Positions 44,151-53,366 of a stretch of 64,000 nt of DNA are shown piece by piece; position 1 is the stretch's first letter; the number at the start of each line of letters is the position of its first letter. The translations under genes and the position numbers were made by a program. The notes beneath the pieces are model-generated. The model was not told the DNA's origin. It ran no database searches and worked only from the letters and a program-made list of their open reading frames with translations. Source of the DNA: Bradyrhizobium septentrionale (GTDB lineage Bacteria > Pseudomonadota > Alphaproteobacteria > Rhizobiales > Xanthobacteraceae); assembly GCF_011516645.4 (NCBI RefSeq), contig NZ_CP088285.1, positions 8,946,501 through 9,010,500 on the forward strand, written 5' to 3'.

Positions 44151-44705
44151 ATGAAACACAGCTCCAGCCGTGAGTACTTCGCTTATTGGACTGCGAAGCG
44201 CGGCACAGCGCGTGCACCTGACCGGAGTGAGTTTGAGCCGTCCGCGGTGCGCGAGCTGCTGTCCGACATCTTCGTGCTGGCCTATGACGGCGAAACCCGG
44301 TTTCCGTTCCGCGTCGCCGGCACCCGCACCTCCGCCCTGCTCGGCTGCGACCTCAAGAACCGCAGTTTTTCCGCCCTGTTCACCGCTGAGAGCCGCGGCG
44401 AGATCGAGGACATCATCACCTGCGTCGTCGAAGAGACCCTGCCGGCCATCGCCGGCATCACCGCCACGACCGAGACCGGGTCCAAGGCGCATCTTGAGTT
44501 GCTGCTGCTCCCCTTCACCGCCCGCGTCCATACGCCGGCGAGCCTGACCGGCCTGCTCGCCCCGTTCGAGGACGACGTCACCCGGCTGCGCGACCTGGTG
44601 CTGACCTCGTGGCGTTACCTGCATCCCCAGGAACGGTTTGTGCCACGGGCCCTGCGCAAGCTCGCGATCGCCCGCGGCCTGATGGTCTACGAAGGCCTGC
44701 GCTAG
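44151..44705 (+). CDS. PAS domain-containing protein (PAS_5 type)
   Basis: 184-aa soluble protein. The middle (about 35-145) resembles the PAS_5 family of alphaproteobacteria: SAVRELLSDIFVLAYDGETRFPFRVAGTRTSALLGCDLKNRSFSALF, and the later LLLLPFTARVHTPASLTGLLAPFE. No output domain follows, so it probably signals by protein contact. Family relatives often lie near c-di-GMP genes; a GGDEF/EAL gene is 4.5 kb away. It has an unusual structured leader and a CtrA-type box upstream. Confidence 0.8.
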   Translation: MKHSSSREYFAYWTAKRGTARAPDRSEFEPSAVRELLSDIFVLAYDGETRFPFRVAGTRTSALLGCDLKNRSFSALFTAESRGEIEDIITCVVEETLPAIAGITATTETGSKAHLELLLLPFTARVHTPASLTGLLAPFEDDVTRLRDLVLTSWRYLHPQERFVPRALRKLAIARGLMVYEGLR

Positions 44706-44852
44706 CCCCGCGCCCCGAACCCGGCCCAGGGACAGGTACCGGGACGGGATAGCGGGCGCCGGTCGCTTGCACCGCAGCCCGCGGAACTCTATTAGCTGTT
44801 TCGCCGCCACGGCGGGATACACCCGCCTATTGCAGCCGCGGCTGGGCCGGGC

Positions 44853-46586
44853 ATGTTTCGAAATTCGATCAGGCAGAAGATCGTCGGCATCGCCACGGGG
44901 CTCATCATCCTCGCGGTGATCACCTCGCTGCTGTCGATGGTGATGGCGGGCCAGGTCGGCCATCTCCTCGACGAGCTCACCAACCGCTACATCCCCGCCT
45001 ACGGCCATCTCGCCCGCGTCAACATCCGCGCGCTGGAGCGGTCCCTGGCGATGCGCCGGATGATGATGGCGAAGATGCAGGCGCCCGGCGAAGAGAGCGG
45101 CTACGACAGCGCGCGCAAGACCTTCGACGAGATCGAGCCGCTGATCAAGCGCGAGGCCGATGCCGCGCGGGTGCTGATCGATGCGATCATCGCCGATCCC
45201 TCGACCCCCTCCGACAATGCCGCGCTCGGGCGCCTCGATGACCGCATCGACAATGCCGTCAACGACCTGCTGATGCGCTTGAACGCCGAGAACAAGACGC
45301 TGCTCGGGCAGCTCGACGCCAAGGACTTTACGGCCGCGCGACAGACCACGCTCCGCGCCGACGCGCTGCGCGACGAGTTCAATGCCAGGATCGAGGGCAT
45401 CCGTTCCGACATGCTGGCGCAGGTCGGCTCGGCCGCGGCCAAGGTGATGTCCGCCCAGCAAAGGGCGATCATCATCTCCGGCGTCGTCACCGCGATTGCC
45501 GCGATCCTCGGCTTCGTGTTCGCAATGCTGGTCGGCAGCGGCATCACGCGCCCGGTGATGCGCCTGCTGGAGGGCACCCGCGAGGTCGAGGCCGGCCGCC
45601 TCGACGGCGCCATCGCCATCACGACCCAGGACGAGATCGGCCAGCTCTCCGCCGCCTTCAACCGCATGATCGAGACGCTGCGCCACAACCAGCGCATCCG
45701 CGAGACCTTCGGCCGCTACATCAATCCGCGGATCGCCGAGGGCCTGCTCGAGCAGCCGGCGATCGCCGCCACCGAAGGACAGCGTCGCGTCATGACGGTG
45801 ATGTTCTGCGACATGAAGGGTTTTACCAGACTGAGCGAAGGTGTGACGCCGAGCGGCCTCGTCAAGATCATGAACCTCTATCTGTCGACGATGTCCGCGC
45901 CGGTCCATGCGCATCACGGCATCATCGACAAATATATCGGCGACGCCATCATGGCCTATTGGGGCGCCCCCTTCGTCGAGGAGGCCGAGCAGACCCATCT
46001 GGCCGCGCTTGCCGCCATTGACATGATCGGCCAGGTCAGCCAGCTGCGCAAGGACCTGCCCGAACTGCTCGGCGTGCGCACGATCCCGGCCGACTGCGAT
46101 ATCCGGATCGGGATCGCCACCGGCGAGGCGCTGGTCGGCAGCATCGGCTCCGAGTTCATGATGAGCTACACCGTGCTCGGCGATACCGTGAACCTGGCCT
46201 CGCGGCTCGAAGGCGCCAACAAGTTCTACGGCAGCCGCAGCCTGATCTCGGAGGCCACGGCGAGCGCCTGCGCCGCGACCATCGAGCTGCGCGAGATCGA
46301 CCGTCTCGTCGTGATGGGCCAGAGCCAGCCGGTCGCAGTGTTCGAGATCATGGGCAAGAAGGACGAGCTGACGCCGGCGCAGACCGAGTTGCGACAGCAC
46401 TACGCGGACGGTCTTGCCGCCTATCGCGAGCGGCGCTGGGATGACGCCGAGCAAGCTTTCACTGCCGCGCTGGCTGCGGCGCCGGGCGATGGGCCGTCGA
46501 TCGCCATGAAGACGCGTGTCGCAGGCTTCATGCAAAATCCGCCGGCCGCGGATTGGGACGGCGCCTGGCATATGGAGCAGAAGTAG
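44853..46586 (+). CDS. HAMP and class III adenylate/guanylate cyclase domain protein
   Basis: 577-aa membrane-bound cyclase. The first helix (about 10-32) and a second at about 206-230 flank a ~170-residue periplasmic sensor. A HAMP domain follows (GSGITRPVMRLLEGTREVEAGRLDG), then the catalytic domain at about 315-500: VMFCDMKGFTRLSEG with the metal Asp, DKYIGDAIMAYWGAP with the second Asp, and YTVLGDTVNLASRLEGANK with the Asn/Arg of the transition state. It probably makes cAMP. The C-terminal ~70 residues look like a TPR-type helix pair. Confidence 0.92.
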   Translation: MFRNSIRQKIVGIATGLIILAVITSLLSMVMAGQVGHLLDELTNRYIPAYGHLARVNIRALERSLAMRRMMMAKMQAPGEESGYDSARKTFDEIEPLIKREADAARVLIDAIIADPSTPSDNAALGRLDDRIDNAVNDLLMRLNAENKTLLGQLDAKDFTAARQTTLRADALRDEFNARIEGIRSDMLAQVGSAAAKVMSAQQRAIIISGVVTAIAAILGFVFAMLVGSGITRPVMRLLEGTREVEAGRLDGAIAITTQDEIGQLSAAFNRMIETLRHNQRIRETFGRYINPRIAEGLLEQPAIAATEGQRRVMTVMFCDMKGFTRLSEGVTPSGLVKIMNLYLSTMSAPVHAHHGIIDKYIGDAIMAYWGAPFVEEAEQTHLAALAAIDMIGQVSQLRKDLPELLGVRTIPADCDIRIGIATGEALVGSIGSEFMMSYTVLGDTVNLASRLEGANKFYGSRSLISEATASACAATIELREIDRLVVMGQSQPVAVFEIMGKKDELTPAQTELRQHYADGLAAYRERRWDDAEQAFTAALAAAPGDGPSIAMKTRVAGFMQNPPAADWDGAWHMEQK

Positions 46587-46597
46587 CGACGGTTGTC

Positions 46598-46696
46598 GCC
46601 CGCATGAGCCGACGGGTCGCGCGAATGCGCACCCGATGACAGGCTCCGCGATATGCGGCGAAGAGAGACCCCGGATATCGCTACGCTCATCCGGGC
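46598..46696. repeat. 99-bp dispersed repeat, copy 1
   Basis: Begins GCCCGCATGAGCC and ends GCTCATCCGGGC, so its ends are inverted. A second copy in the same orientation lies at 47594-47691, giving about 80% identity by eye. The pair flanks the TPR gene. Confidence 0.7.
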
Positions 46697-46962
46697 TGCA
46701 CGCATTGACGCTGGCTCGCCCTTCGCACAGACCTCGCACGACCGGCGCAATTCTAACACCGATGTTAGTTTCGACTCCGCGGTTCGATGGCGCGAACAAC
46801 ACACTCGGCCAGCACGCATGTGCAGCCGCGACGTCCTGAAACGACAGTGCGATTGCCGCACCGGCTGTCACGGACAATCTTTCAGAACGAGCGGAATGTC
46901 TCCCGCGATCGGGAGTTAGTGCTTCTGAACAACGACTGTCCGCGTCGAATCGGGAGGTGTGC

Positions 46963-47571
46963 ATGATCAAGTCACCGATGAAGCTCGCAATGCTTGCGGC
47001 ATTTCTGACAGCGCCAATCATCCTGTTCCCACCGCAGACCGCCGTCGCGGCCGGCGGAGGTGGTGGAGGCGGAGGTGGCGGCGGAAATCCCTACGGATCG
47101 AGCTACGACACTCCGGCGCCGTCCTACCCTCAGGAGAAAGGCAGGAAGAGCACGCACCGGGCCAAGAAGCCGACCAAGCAATCCGGCTTCGACGATCCGG
47201 CATTCCGCGACGCCTATCGCGCGGCCTATGCGACGATCTACGAACGCAACGACTACGCCGCCGCGATCGATCAGCTCCACGCGCTCGGCCGCGACGATCA
47301 TCCGAACGTCGCCAATCTGATCGGCTATTCCTATCGCAAGCTCGGCGACTACAAGCAGTCGCAAGTCTGGTACGAGCGCGCGCTGAAGGCCGATCCGAAC
47401 CACGTGCTGACGTGGAACTATTACGGCCTCTGGCAGATCGAACAGGGCAACCGCGATCAGGCGCAATATCACCTGAGCCGGATCGCCGAGATCTGTGGCA
47501 CCGGTTGCGAGGAGTATCGCACGCTGGCGGCGGCGCTGGAGAAGCCGCCGGGTACGAATCTGGTCTACTGA
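46963..47571 (+). CDS. Exported tetratricopeptide repeat protein
   Basis: 202-aa protein. The ATG at 46963 has GGGAGG upstream (a GTG two codons earlier is less likely). A signal peptide (MKLAMLAAFLTAPIILFPPQTAVAA) is followed by a run of eleven glycines and a Pro/Ser-rich linker. From about residue 75 there are TPR-like helices (YAAAIDQLHALGRDDHPNVANLIGYSYRKLGDYKQSQVWYERALKADPNHVLTWNYYG). Two cysteines near the end (EICGTGCEEY) may form a disulfide. It is bracketed by two copies of a dispersed repeat. Function unknown. Confidence 0.8.
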   Translation: MIKSPMKLAMLAAFLTAPIILFPPQTAVAAGGGGGGGGGGGNPYGSSYDTPAPSYPQEKGRKSTHRAKKPTKQSGFDDPAFRDAYRAAYATIYERNDYAAAIDQLHALGRDDHPNVANLIGYSYRKLGDYKQSQVWYERALKADPNHVLTWNYYGLWQIEQGNRDQAQYHLSRIAEICGTGCEEYRTLAAALEKPPGTNLVY

Positions 47572-47593
47572 GCGCGCCGGCGTGTAGCATGTA

Positions 47594-47691
47594 GCCCGCA
47601 TGAGCCAACCGGTCGCGCGAAGTGCGCCCGGTGACAGGCTCCACGACATGCGGGGAAGGACCGCTCCGGATATCGCTGGCGCTCATCCGGA
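47594..47691. repeat. 98-bp dispersed repeat, copy 2
   Basis: Same orientation and composition as the copy at 46598-46696. It lies between the TPR gene and the left non-coding end of the IS110 element, and may mark where the IS inserted. Confidence 0.7.
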
Positions 47692-47699
47692 CTTCTGTA

Positions 47700-49055
47700 A
47701 CGGGCCTTGGTAAGTCAATCCCTTTTTGCGTGATCCACTCGCCGGGCACTTGCTTCTGTACGGGATCGGCGCGGTGGCCGTCGCCTGATGGGGTGCATTG
47801 AGGAGCCGGCCGGCCAATCTACGGAAGCGTGGTTGTGAGCCACTTCCCGGATGGCGGCCTGACCGGATCCATCGTCCCGGCGAAGGGACCTCGCTCAGGG
47901 AGAGCCTGGTGTCGTGGCCCGCCCAGAGCCGATTGCTGCTCCTTGCTTAGGTTGCCGAGGCCTTGGCCATCGGGTTGAACGGTTTGGCGTCGGCGAGCAT
48001 GCGATGCAGGATCACGGCGAGCTTGCGTGCAAGCGCCACCTTGGCCTTGCGCATGCCTGCGCGCCGGGCGATCCGCATCGCCCAGCCCTTCAGCGCCGAG
48101 CAGTTCCTGACCGGCTTGGTCAGCATGACATGAGCCGCCTGATAGAGCGCCTCGCGCACGGAGGCATCGCCGATCTTGCTGATGCGGCCGGTATAGTCGG
48201 TTTCGCCCGATTGGTACTTCTTCGGGGTGAGGCCGAAATGCGCTCCCGTCGCCTTCGATGACCGGAAGCGCTTCGGGTCGTCGATCGCCGAGGCATAGGT
48301 GAGCGCCACGATCGGGCCGACGGACGGTGTCGTCATCAAGAGCTTCGCCTGCGGGTGCGACCTGGCGAGCCTTTGGGTGTGCTTATCCAGGCCATTGAAC
48401 TCGCGCCGCAGCACGGCGTGGGCTTCGAGCAGTGCCTGGGCCACCACCTCAAGTCCAGGATGGCCCGCTACGAGCTCCCGGATGCGTTCGGCGAACGTGC
48501 GCTCGGTGGTCGGGCCGACCTTCAGACCGAAGCCGCGGAGCACGCCGCGCAGGCTGTTCTCGATGTCGCGCAGCTTCGACTGCAGCAGCTTGCGTGCCGT
48601 CAGAACCGCCCGCGTCTCCTGCGCTTCGATCGACTTGCAGTGCACCGGCCGGAACCAGCCCAGCCGCATCAGTTGCGCGATCCCGCGGGCATCGTTGCGG
48701 TCCGACTTCACCGGCATCGCCTTGAAGGCATCGCGGACGTGCCGCGTCTCCAACAGTTCGACTGCCAGGCCCGCATCCCGCATCGCTGCGTAGAGCCATT
48801 GCGACAGCGGACCAGCCTCCAGCCCGATCCGTTCCAGCACCAACCCCAGCGACCGGAACCAGCCGATCAGGGCCTCCGGCTCGCTCGCAACCTTCGCCTC
48901 GCGCAAAATCTTACCCGTCCCATCGACAAGGCAGACGCTCGAGCATTCCAAAGACACGTCGATTCCTGCATAGTGGTACATGGTCGTCCCTTAATGATGC
49001 TTGGAGCGGGCTTGCCCGACTCCGTTGACACCATCAGTTTGAGGGACGACCGCCT
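47700..49055 (-). mobile_element. IS110-family insertion sequence, ends approximate
   Basis: One transposase gene with about 250 bp of non-coding sequence downstream (47700-47946) and about 70 bp upstream, including an inverted repeat GGTCGTCCCT (48982-48991) / AGGGACGACC (49042-49051). IS110 elements lack long terminal inverted repeats and target-site duplications, so the limits cannot be fixed from one copy. The long non-coding end is where a structured bridge/seek RNA would be expected. Confidence 0.6.
47947..48981 (-). CDS. IS110 family transposase (DEDD recombinase)
   Basis: 344-aa recombinase. The RuvC-like DEDD residues are visible: D8 (AGIDVSLE), E55 (IGLEAGPL), D94 and D97 (VKSDRNDARGIAQL). 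The C-terminal transposase domain has LLMTTPSVGPIVALTYASAID with the active-site Ser, then GLTPKKYQSGETDYTGRISKIGDASVREALYQAAHVML. Full length and apparently intact, so the element could still move. GGGACGACC precedes the ATG. Confidence 0.95.
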   Translation of the reverse strand: MYHYAGIDVSLECSSVCLVDGTGKILREAKVASEPEALIGWFRSLGLVLERIGLEAGPLSQWLYAAMRDAGLAVELLETRHVRDAFKAMPVKSDRNDARGIAQLMRLGWFRPVHCKSIEAQETRAVLTARKLLQSKLRDIENSLRGVLRGFGLKVGPTTERTFAERIRELVAGHPGLEVVAQALLEAHAVLRREFNGLDKHTQRLARSHPQAKLLMTTPSVGPIVALTYASAIDDPKRFRSSKATGAHFGLTPKKYQSGETDYTGRISKIGDASVREALYQAAHVMLTKPVRNCSALKGWAMRIARRAGMRKAKVALARKLAVILHRMLADAKPFNPMAKASAT

Positions 49056-49254
49056 TCCAACCAACAGGCCGCTCGCGAGCGCGCTTCCAAATCGCGCCGT
49101 AGCGAGCGGGCGGCCGGCCCGTTACCCCATCTACGCCTTTGAGCCGCGCAGTCCGCATGTCCGTTTTTGCGGGAATTTCGCCGTTTTGATCGACGTGATC
49201 CGCCGATAGTTTGCGTGCCGGGCGACGCAAGCGGATACGACGAGATCGATCATC

Positions 49255-50393
49255 ATGACCTGGCGGCTTCTCGCGTGGAGCGGCATCGCCGTCGCTGCGC
49301 TGGTTCCAATCATCGTCGGCATCTGGCTGCTCAGCCTGCCCGCCGCATCGGCGTTCCGGGTTCCGCCTGCGATCGCGAATGAGGAGCGCGATGCGATGCT
49401 CGCGGCGCTGAAGCCGCCGAAGCGAACCCGACCGTTGATTGCCATCATCGGCATCAACGACATGACCGAGACCACCGACTATCTGATGCCCTACGGCATC
49501 CTTAGGCGCGCCGATGTTGCCGACGTCGTCACGCTGGCGACGGGGCCCGGGCCAGTCACGCTGTTCCCGGTGCTGAAGGTCGAGCCTGATGCGACGATTG
49601 CCGCATTCGACGCGGCGCATCCCGACGGCGCCGATACGTCATCGTGCCGGCGATGAGCCGCGACGACGATCCGGCCGTCATGCAATGGATCCGGCATCAG
49701 GCGGAGCAAGGAGCCGTGATCGTCGGCGTCTGCGCCGGCGGCAAGGTGGTCGCCTCGACCGGCCTGCTGGACGGCCGGCGCGCCACCACGCACTGGTTCT
49801 ATCTGAAGGACTGGCGCGCCAATCATCCCGCGATCCAATATGTCGCCGACCGCCGCATCGTGGTCGACCGCGGCGTCGCGACGACAACCGGCATTTCGGC
49901 CTCGATGCCGATGTCGCTGACCCTGATCGAGACGATCGCCGGCCGTGGCAAGGCCGAGGCTGTCGCCCGCGAGATCGGCCTGCCCAGCTGGGACGCGCGG
50001 CATGACAGCAATGCCTTCAAGTTCACCCGCCCCTTCGCCTTGACTGCGATCCAGAACACGTTGGCGTTCTGGAACCGGGAGCAGCTCGGCCTCGCACTTG
50101 TCCCTGGTGTCGACGAAGTCTCGCTGGCGCTGGTCGGAGACAGCTGGTCGCGAACCTACCGCTCCCACGCTGCGACGTTCGCCGCGACTGGCGACGCGGT
50201 GACGACGCGCAACGGACTGCGCATCTATCCGCAAGCCGTGGCGGGCAGTTGGCCTGCGGATCGCCTGCTGCCCGCGGTCGGCGCGACGCCGCCGGCGCAG
50301 GCGCTCGACCAGGCGCTGGCGGGGATCGAGACGCGCTATGGCCGGAGCACGGCGGACGTCGTCGCCATGCAGCTTGAGTATCCGAGACGATAG
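49255..50393 (+). pseudogene. DJ-1/PfpI family protein, frameshifted
   Basis: Two frames are needed. Frame 1 (49255 to about 49640) encodes a membrane-anchored N-terminus (LAWSGIAVAALVPIIVGIWLLSLPAA) and a PfpI-like start RPLIAIIGINDMTETTDYLMPYGIL, ending in AAHPDGAD. One base then seems missing, and frame 2 continues YVIVPAMSRDDDPAVMQWIRHQAEQGAVIVGVCAGGKVVASTGLL, with the nucleophile-elbow Cys in VGVCAGGK. The remaining ~200 residues hold a second, related half ending at 50393. The break is at about 49643. It may be decay or a sequencing error. Confidence 0.78.
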
Positions 50394-50468
50394 CACGTCC
50401 GCCCAGCGCGATTCGCCGCGCCGCGTGCCATGCGCTAACGTCGGCCGCCAACCAAGCGCGAGACCTCC

Positions 50469-50891
50469 ATGGCCGAGATGATCGATTTTGGGCCGCTGCA
50501 GCTCAAATTCCTGGAGAGCAGGGACACGACCGGCGGCAGCATCGACCTGTTCGAGATGACGCTGGCGCCGAATGCGCGAATGCCGATCCCGCATTATCAC
50601 GAGAGCTGGGACGAGACGATCTACGGCCTGTCCGGGGTCTCGACCTGGCGGGTCGACGGCAAGGACATCGACCTCGCTCCCGGCGAGACCGCGTTCATCA
50701 AGCGCGGCATCGTGCACGGTTTCACCAACCGCTCGAACGGTCCGGCGACCTGTCTGTGCCTGCTGAGCCCCGGTGCGCTGGGCCCGCAATATTTCAAAGA
50801 GATGGCCGCGCTGATGGCCGGCGGCGCACCCGATCCGGCGAAGATGAAGGAAACGATGCTGCGCTACGGCCTGGTGCCGGTGGCGGGATAA
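50469..50891 (+). CDS. Cupin domain-containing protein
   Basis: 140-aa protein with one cupin barrel. The metal-binding motif is PIPHYHESWDETIYGLSG (H, H, E) and the second motif is FIKRGIVHGFTNRSN with the fourth His. It starts MAEMIDFGPLQLKFLESRD. No partner domain is fused. It could be an enzyme or a small-molecule sensor; the neighbours give little direction. It is 76 bp after the broken DJ-1 gene. Confidence 0.85.
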   Translation: MAEMIDFGPLQLKFLESRDTTGGSIDLFEMTLAPNARMPIPHYHESWDETIYGLSGVSTWRVDGKDIDLAPGETAFIKRGIVHGFTNRSNGPATCLCLLSPGALGPQYFKEMAALMAGGAPDPAKMKETMLRYGLVPVAG

Positions 50892-50990
50892 CATGCGGAT
50901 TCTTCGCTGCGCCGGAGCCATCCCGCCCATTGTCATCTGATTGTCATGAATTGTGCCGACAGGTTCAGCCGGACCAGTTCGGGGACACGC

Positions 50991-53348
50991 ATGGACTATT
51001 TCAAACGCTTCAACTTCCTGTTCGCCGCGCCGGTGTTCGAGGCCGACGACCTCGAGGGCATCCGCTTCAACCAGATCATCGCCGAGATCGAGCGCTCCGG
51101 CTTCGAGGTGGTCCGCGCCCGCAAGCTGGAAGACGCCGAGATTGCGGTGCAGACCGATGCCGCGATCGGCTGCATGGTGGTCGACTGGGGCAAGAAGGGC
51201 CTTGAAGGCAAGACCGCGGGGCTGATCAACCTGATGCGCCGGCGCGGCCTCGACTTCCCGATCATCCTGTTGATCCGCCGCAAGCGGTTCGAGGACCTGC
51301 CGGTCGAGGTGCTCGATTTCATCGACGGCTACGTGTTCCTGTCCGAGGAAACCCCGCCCTTCATCGCCAAGAACCTGATCTCCAGGCTCAAGCAGTATGC
51401 CGAGAACCTGAAGACGCCGTTCTTTGGCGCCCTGGTCGACTATGCCGAGGAAGGCAACCAGCTCTGGACCTGCCCGGGCCATAATGGCGGCGTGTTCTAC
51501 AGCCGCAGCCCGATCGGCCGGGTGTTCGTCGAACATCTCGGCGAAGCCGTGTTTCGCGACGATCTCGACAATTCCGTGCTCGACCTCGGCGACCTGCTCA
51601 CCCATGAGGGGCCGGCGCTGAAGGCGCAGAAGGAGGCGGCGCGGATTTTTGGCGCCGAGAAGACCTATTTCGTGCTCAACGGCACCTCGACCTCCAACAA
51701 GGTCGCGCTCGGATCGCTGGTCACCGATGGCGACCTCGTGCTGTTCGACCGTAACAACCACAAGGCCGCGCATCACGGCGCGCTTTTGATCGGCGGCGGC
51801 ATCCCGGTCTATGTGCCCACCGTGCGCAACGCCTGGGGCCTGATCGGCCCGATGCGCTGGGACCTGCTCGACGAGGGCAGCTTGCGCGACCACATCCGCA
51901 AGCACCCGCTGGTCAAGGACGAGAACGCCTGGAAGAAGGAACGTCCGTTCCGCGTCGCCGTGGTCGAGCAGTGCACCTATGACGGCACCATCCACTCGGC
52001 CGAGATGATCCTGAAGCGGATCGGCCATCTCTGCGACTACATCCTGTTCGACGAGGCCTGGGCCGGCTTCATGAAATTCCACCCGATCTATTCCGGGCGC
52101 TTCGCGATGGGGCTGTCCGATCTCGGCCCCGAGGCGCCCGGCATCATCGCCACCCAATCGACCCACAAGCAGCTCGCGAGCTTCTCGCAAGCCTCGCAGA
52201 TCCACATCCGCGACCGCCACATCAAGGGCCAAAAGCGCCGGGTCGAGCACCGCCGCTTCAACGAAAGCTTCATGCAGCACGCCTCGACCTCGCCGTTTTA
52301 CCCCATCTTCGCCTCGCTCGACGTCGGCGCGCAGATGATGAAGGGGCGCTCCGGTGAAGTGCTGTGGGACGATACGATCCGGCTCGGCATCGAGCTGCGC
52401 AAGAAGATCCGTGCCGTCAAGCGCGAGTTCGAGGAGAAGGAGACGCGCGCGGAGCGGCGCTGGTTCTTCGAACCTTTCGTGCCCGATCGCGTCATGATCC
52501 CCGACGTCGCGCGCGAGAACGGCGTGCACAATGTCGCCTGGGAGACCATCTCGACCGATCAGCTTGCGACCAATCCGTCCTACTGGCAGCTCAACCCTGG
52601 CGAGGCGTGGCACGGCTTCCCCGAGCTGACGGAGGGCTTTGCCATGACCGATCCGAACAAGCTCACATTGCTGACGCCCGGCTTTGACCATGCCACCGGT
52701 GCCTATGCCGACCACGGCATCCCCGCCCCCGTGGTGGCGCAATATCTGCGCGAGAACCGCATCGTCGCCGAGAAGAATGACCTCAACTCGCTGCTCTTCC
52801 TGCTGACGCCCGGCGTCGAGGCCAGCAAGGCCGGCACGCTGGTGTCGGGGCTCGTCGCCTTCAAGAAGCTGCATGACGACAACGCGCTCGTCGAGGACGT
52901 CATCCCTGAATTCTTCCGTCGCCGCCCGCAACGCTACACCGGGGTGCGGTTGCGCGACCTCTGCGGAGACATGCACCGTTTCTTCCGCGACGGGGGAGTC
53001 AGCACGCTGCAGGCCAAGCAATTCCTGCCCGAACATCTCCCCGAGATCGCGATGTCGCCGCGCGAGGCGGCGCAATATCTGATCCGCAACGACGTCGACT
53101 ATCTGCCGATCGACCAGATCTTCGGCCGCATCGCCGCGACGCCGTTCGTGGTCTATCCGCCCGGCATTGCCACCATCGTGCCCGGCGAGCGGCTGTCGGA
53201 ACGCAGCAAGCCGATGATCGATTACCTCAAGATGTTCGAGGCGAGCTTCAACGCGTTTCCGGGCTTCGAGGTCGAGGTGCAGGGCATCTACAAGGAAATC
53301 GACGATTCCGGCCGCGTCCGCTTCTACACCTATGTCGTGTCCGAATAG
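50991..53348 (+). CDS. Orn/Lys/Arg family decarboxylase
   Basis: 785-aa PLP enzyme of the fold-I inducible decarboxylase type. An N-terminal receiver-like 'wing' domain covers about residues 1-125. The PLP core begins with TPFFGALVDYAEEGNQLWTCPGHNGGVFY; the substrate/cofactor region is VLNGTSTSNKVALGSLV and the PLP lysine is in ATQSTHKQLASFSQASQIHI. The C-terminal domain (after about 600) is complete. The ATG at 50991 gives MDYFKRFNFLFAAPVFEADDLEG; a longer frame adds 15 unlike residues. It probably makes putrescine or cadaverine; ornithine is likely but not certain. GNAT gene 18 bp downstream. Confidence 0.92.
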   Translation: MDYFKRFNFLFAAPVFEADDLEGIRFNQIIAEIERSGFEVVRARKLEDAEIAVQTDAAIGCMVVDWGKKGLEGKTAGLINLMRRRGLDFPIILLIRRKRFEDLPVEVLDFIDGYVFLSEETPPFIAKNLISRLKQYAENLKTPFFGALVDYAEEGNQLWTCPGHNGGVFYSRSPIGRVFVEHLGEAVFRDDLDNSVLDLGDLLTHEGPALKAQKEAARIFGAEKTYFVLNGTSTSNKVALGSLVTDGDLVLFDRNNHKAAHHGALLIGGGIPVYVPTVRNAWGLIGPMRWDLLDEGSLRDHIRKHPLVKDENAWKKERPFRVAVVEQCTYDGTIHSAEMILKRIGHLCDYILFDEAWAGFMKFHPIYSGRFAMGLSDLGPEAPGIIATQSTHKQLASFSQASQIHIRDRHIKGQKRRVEHRRFNESFMQHASTSPFYPIFASLDVGAQMMKGRSGEVLWDDTIRLGIELRKKIRAVKREFEEKETRAERRWFFEPFVPDRVMIPDVARENGVHNVAWETISTDQLATNPSYWQLNPGEAWHGFPELTEGFAMTDPNKLTLLTPGFDHATGAYADHGIPAPVVAQYLRENRIVAEKNDLNSLLFLLTPGVEASKAGTLVSGLVAFKKLHDDNALVEDVIPEFFRRRPQRYTGVRLRDLCGDMHRFFRDGGVSTLQAKQFLPEHLPEIAMSPREAAQYLIRNDVDYLPIDQIFGRIAATPFVVYPPGIATIVPGERLSERSKPMIDYLKMFEASFNAFPGFEVEVQGIYKEIDDSGRVRFYTYVVSE

Positions 53349-53366
53349 GCGAACGGACGCAACGCA

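Noticed and set aside
43677..47021. A 1114-aa open frame on the minus strand
   Set aside because: It is antisense to the PAS and cyclase genes and crosses intergenic repeats. Same shadow pattern; no domain.
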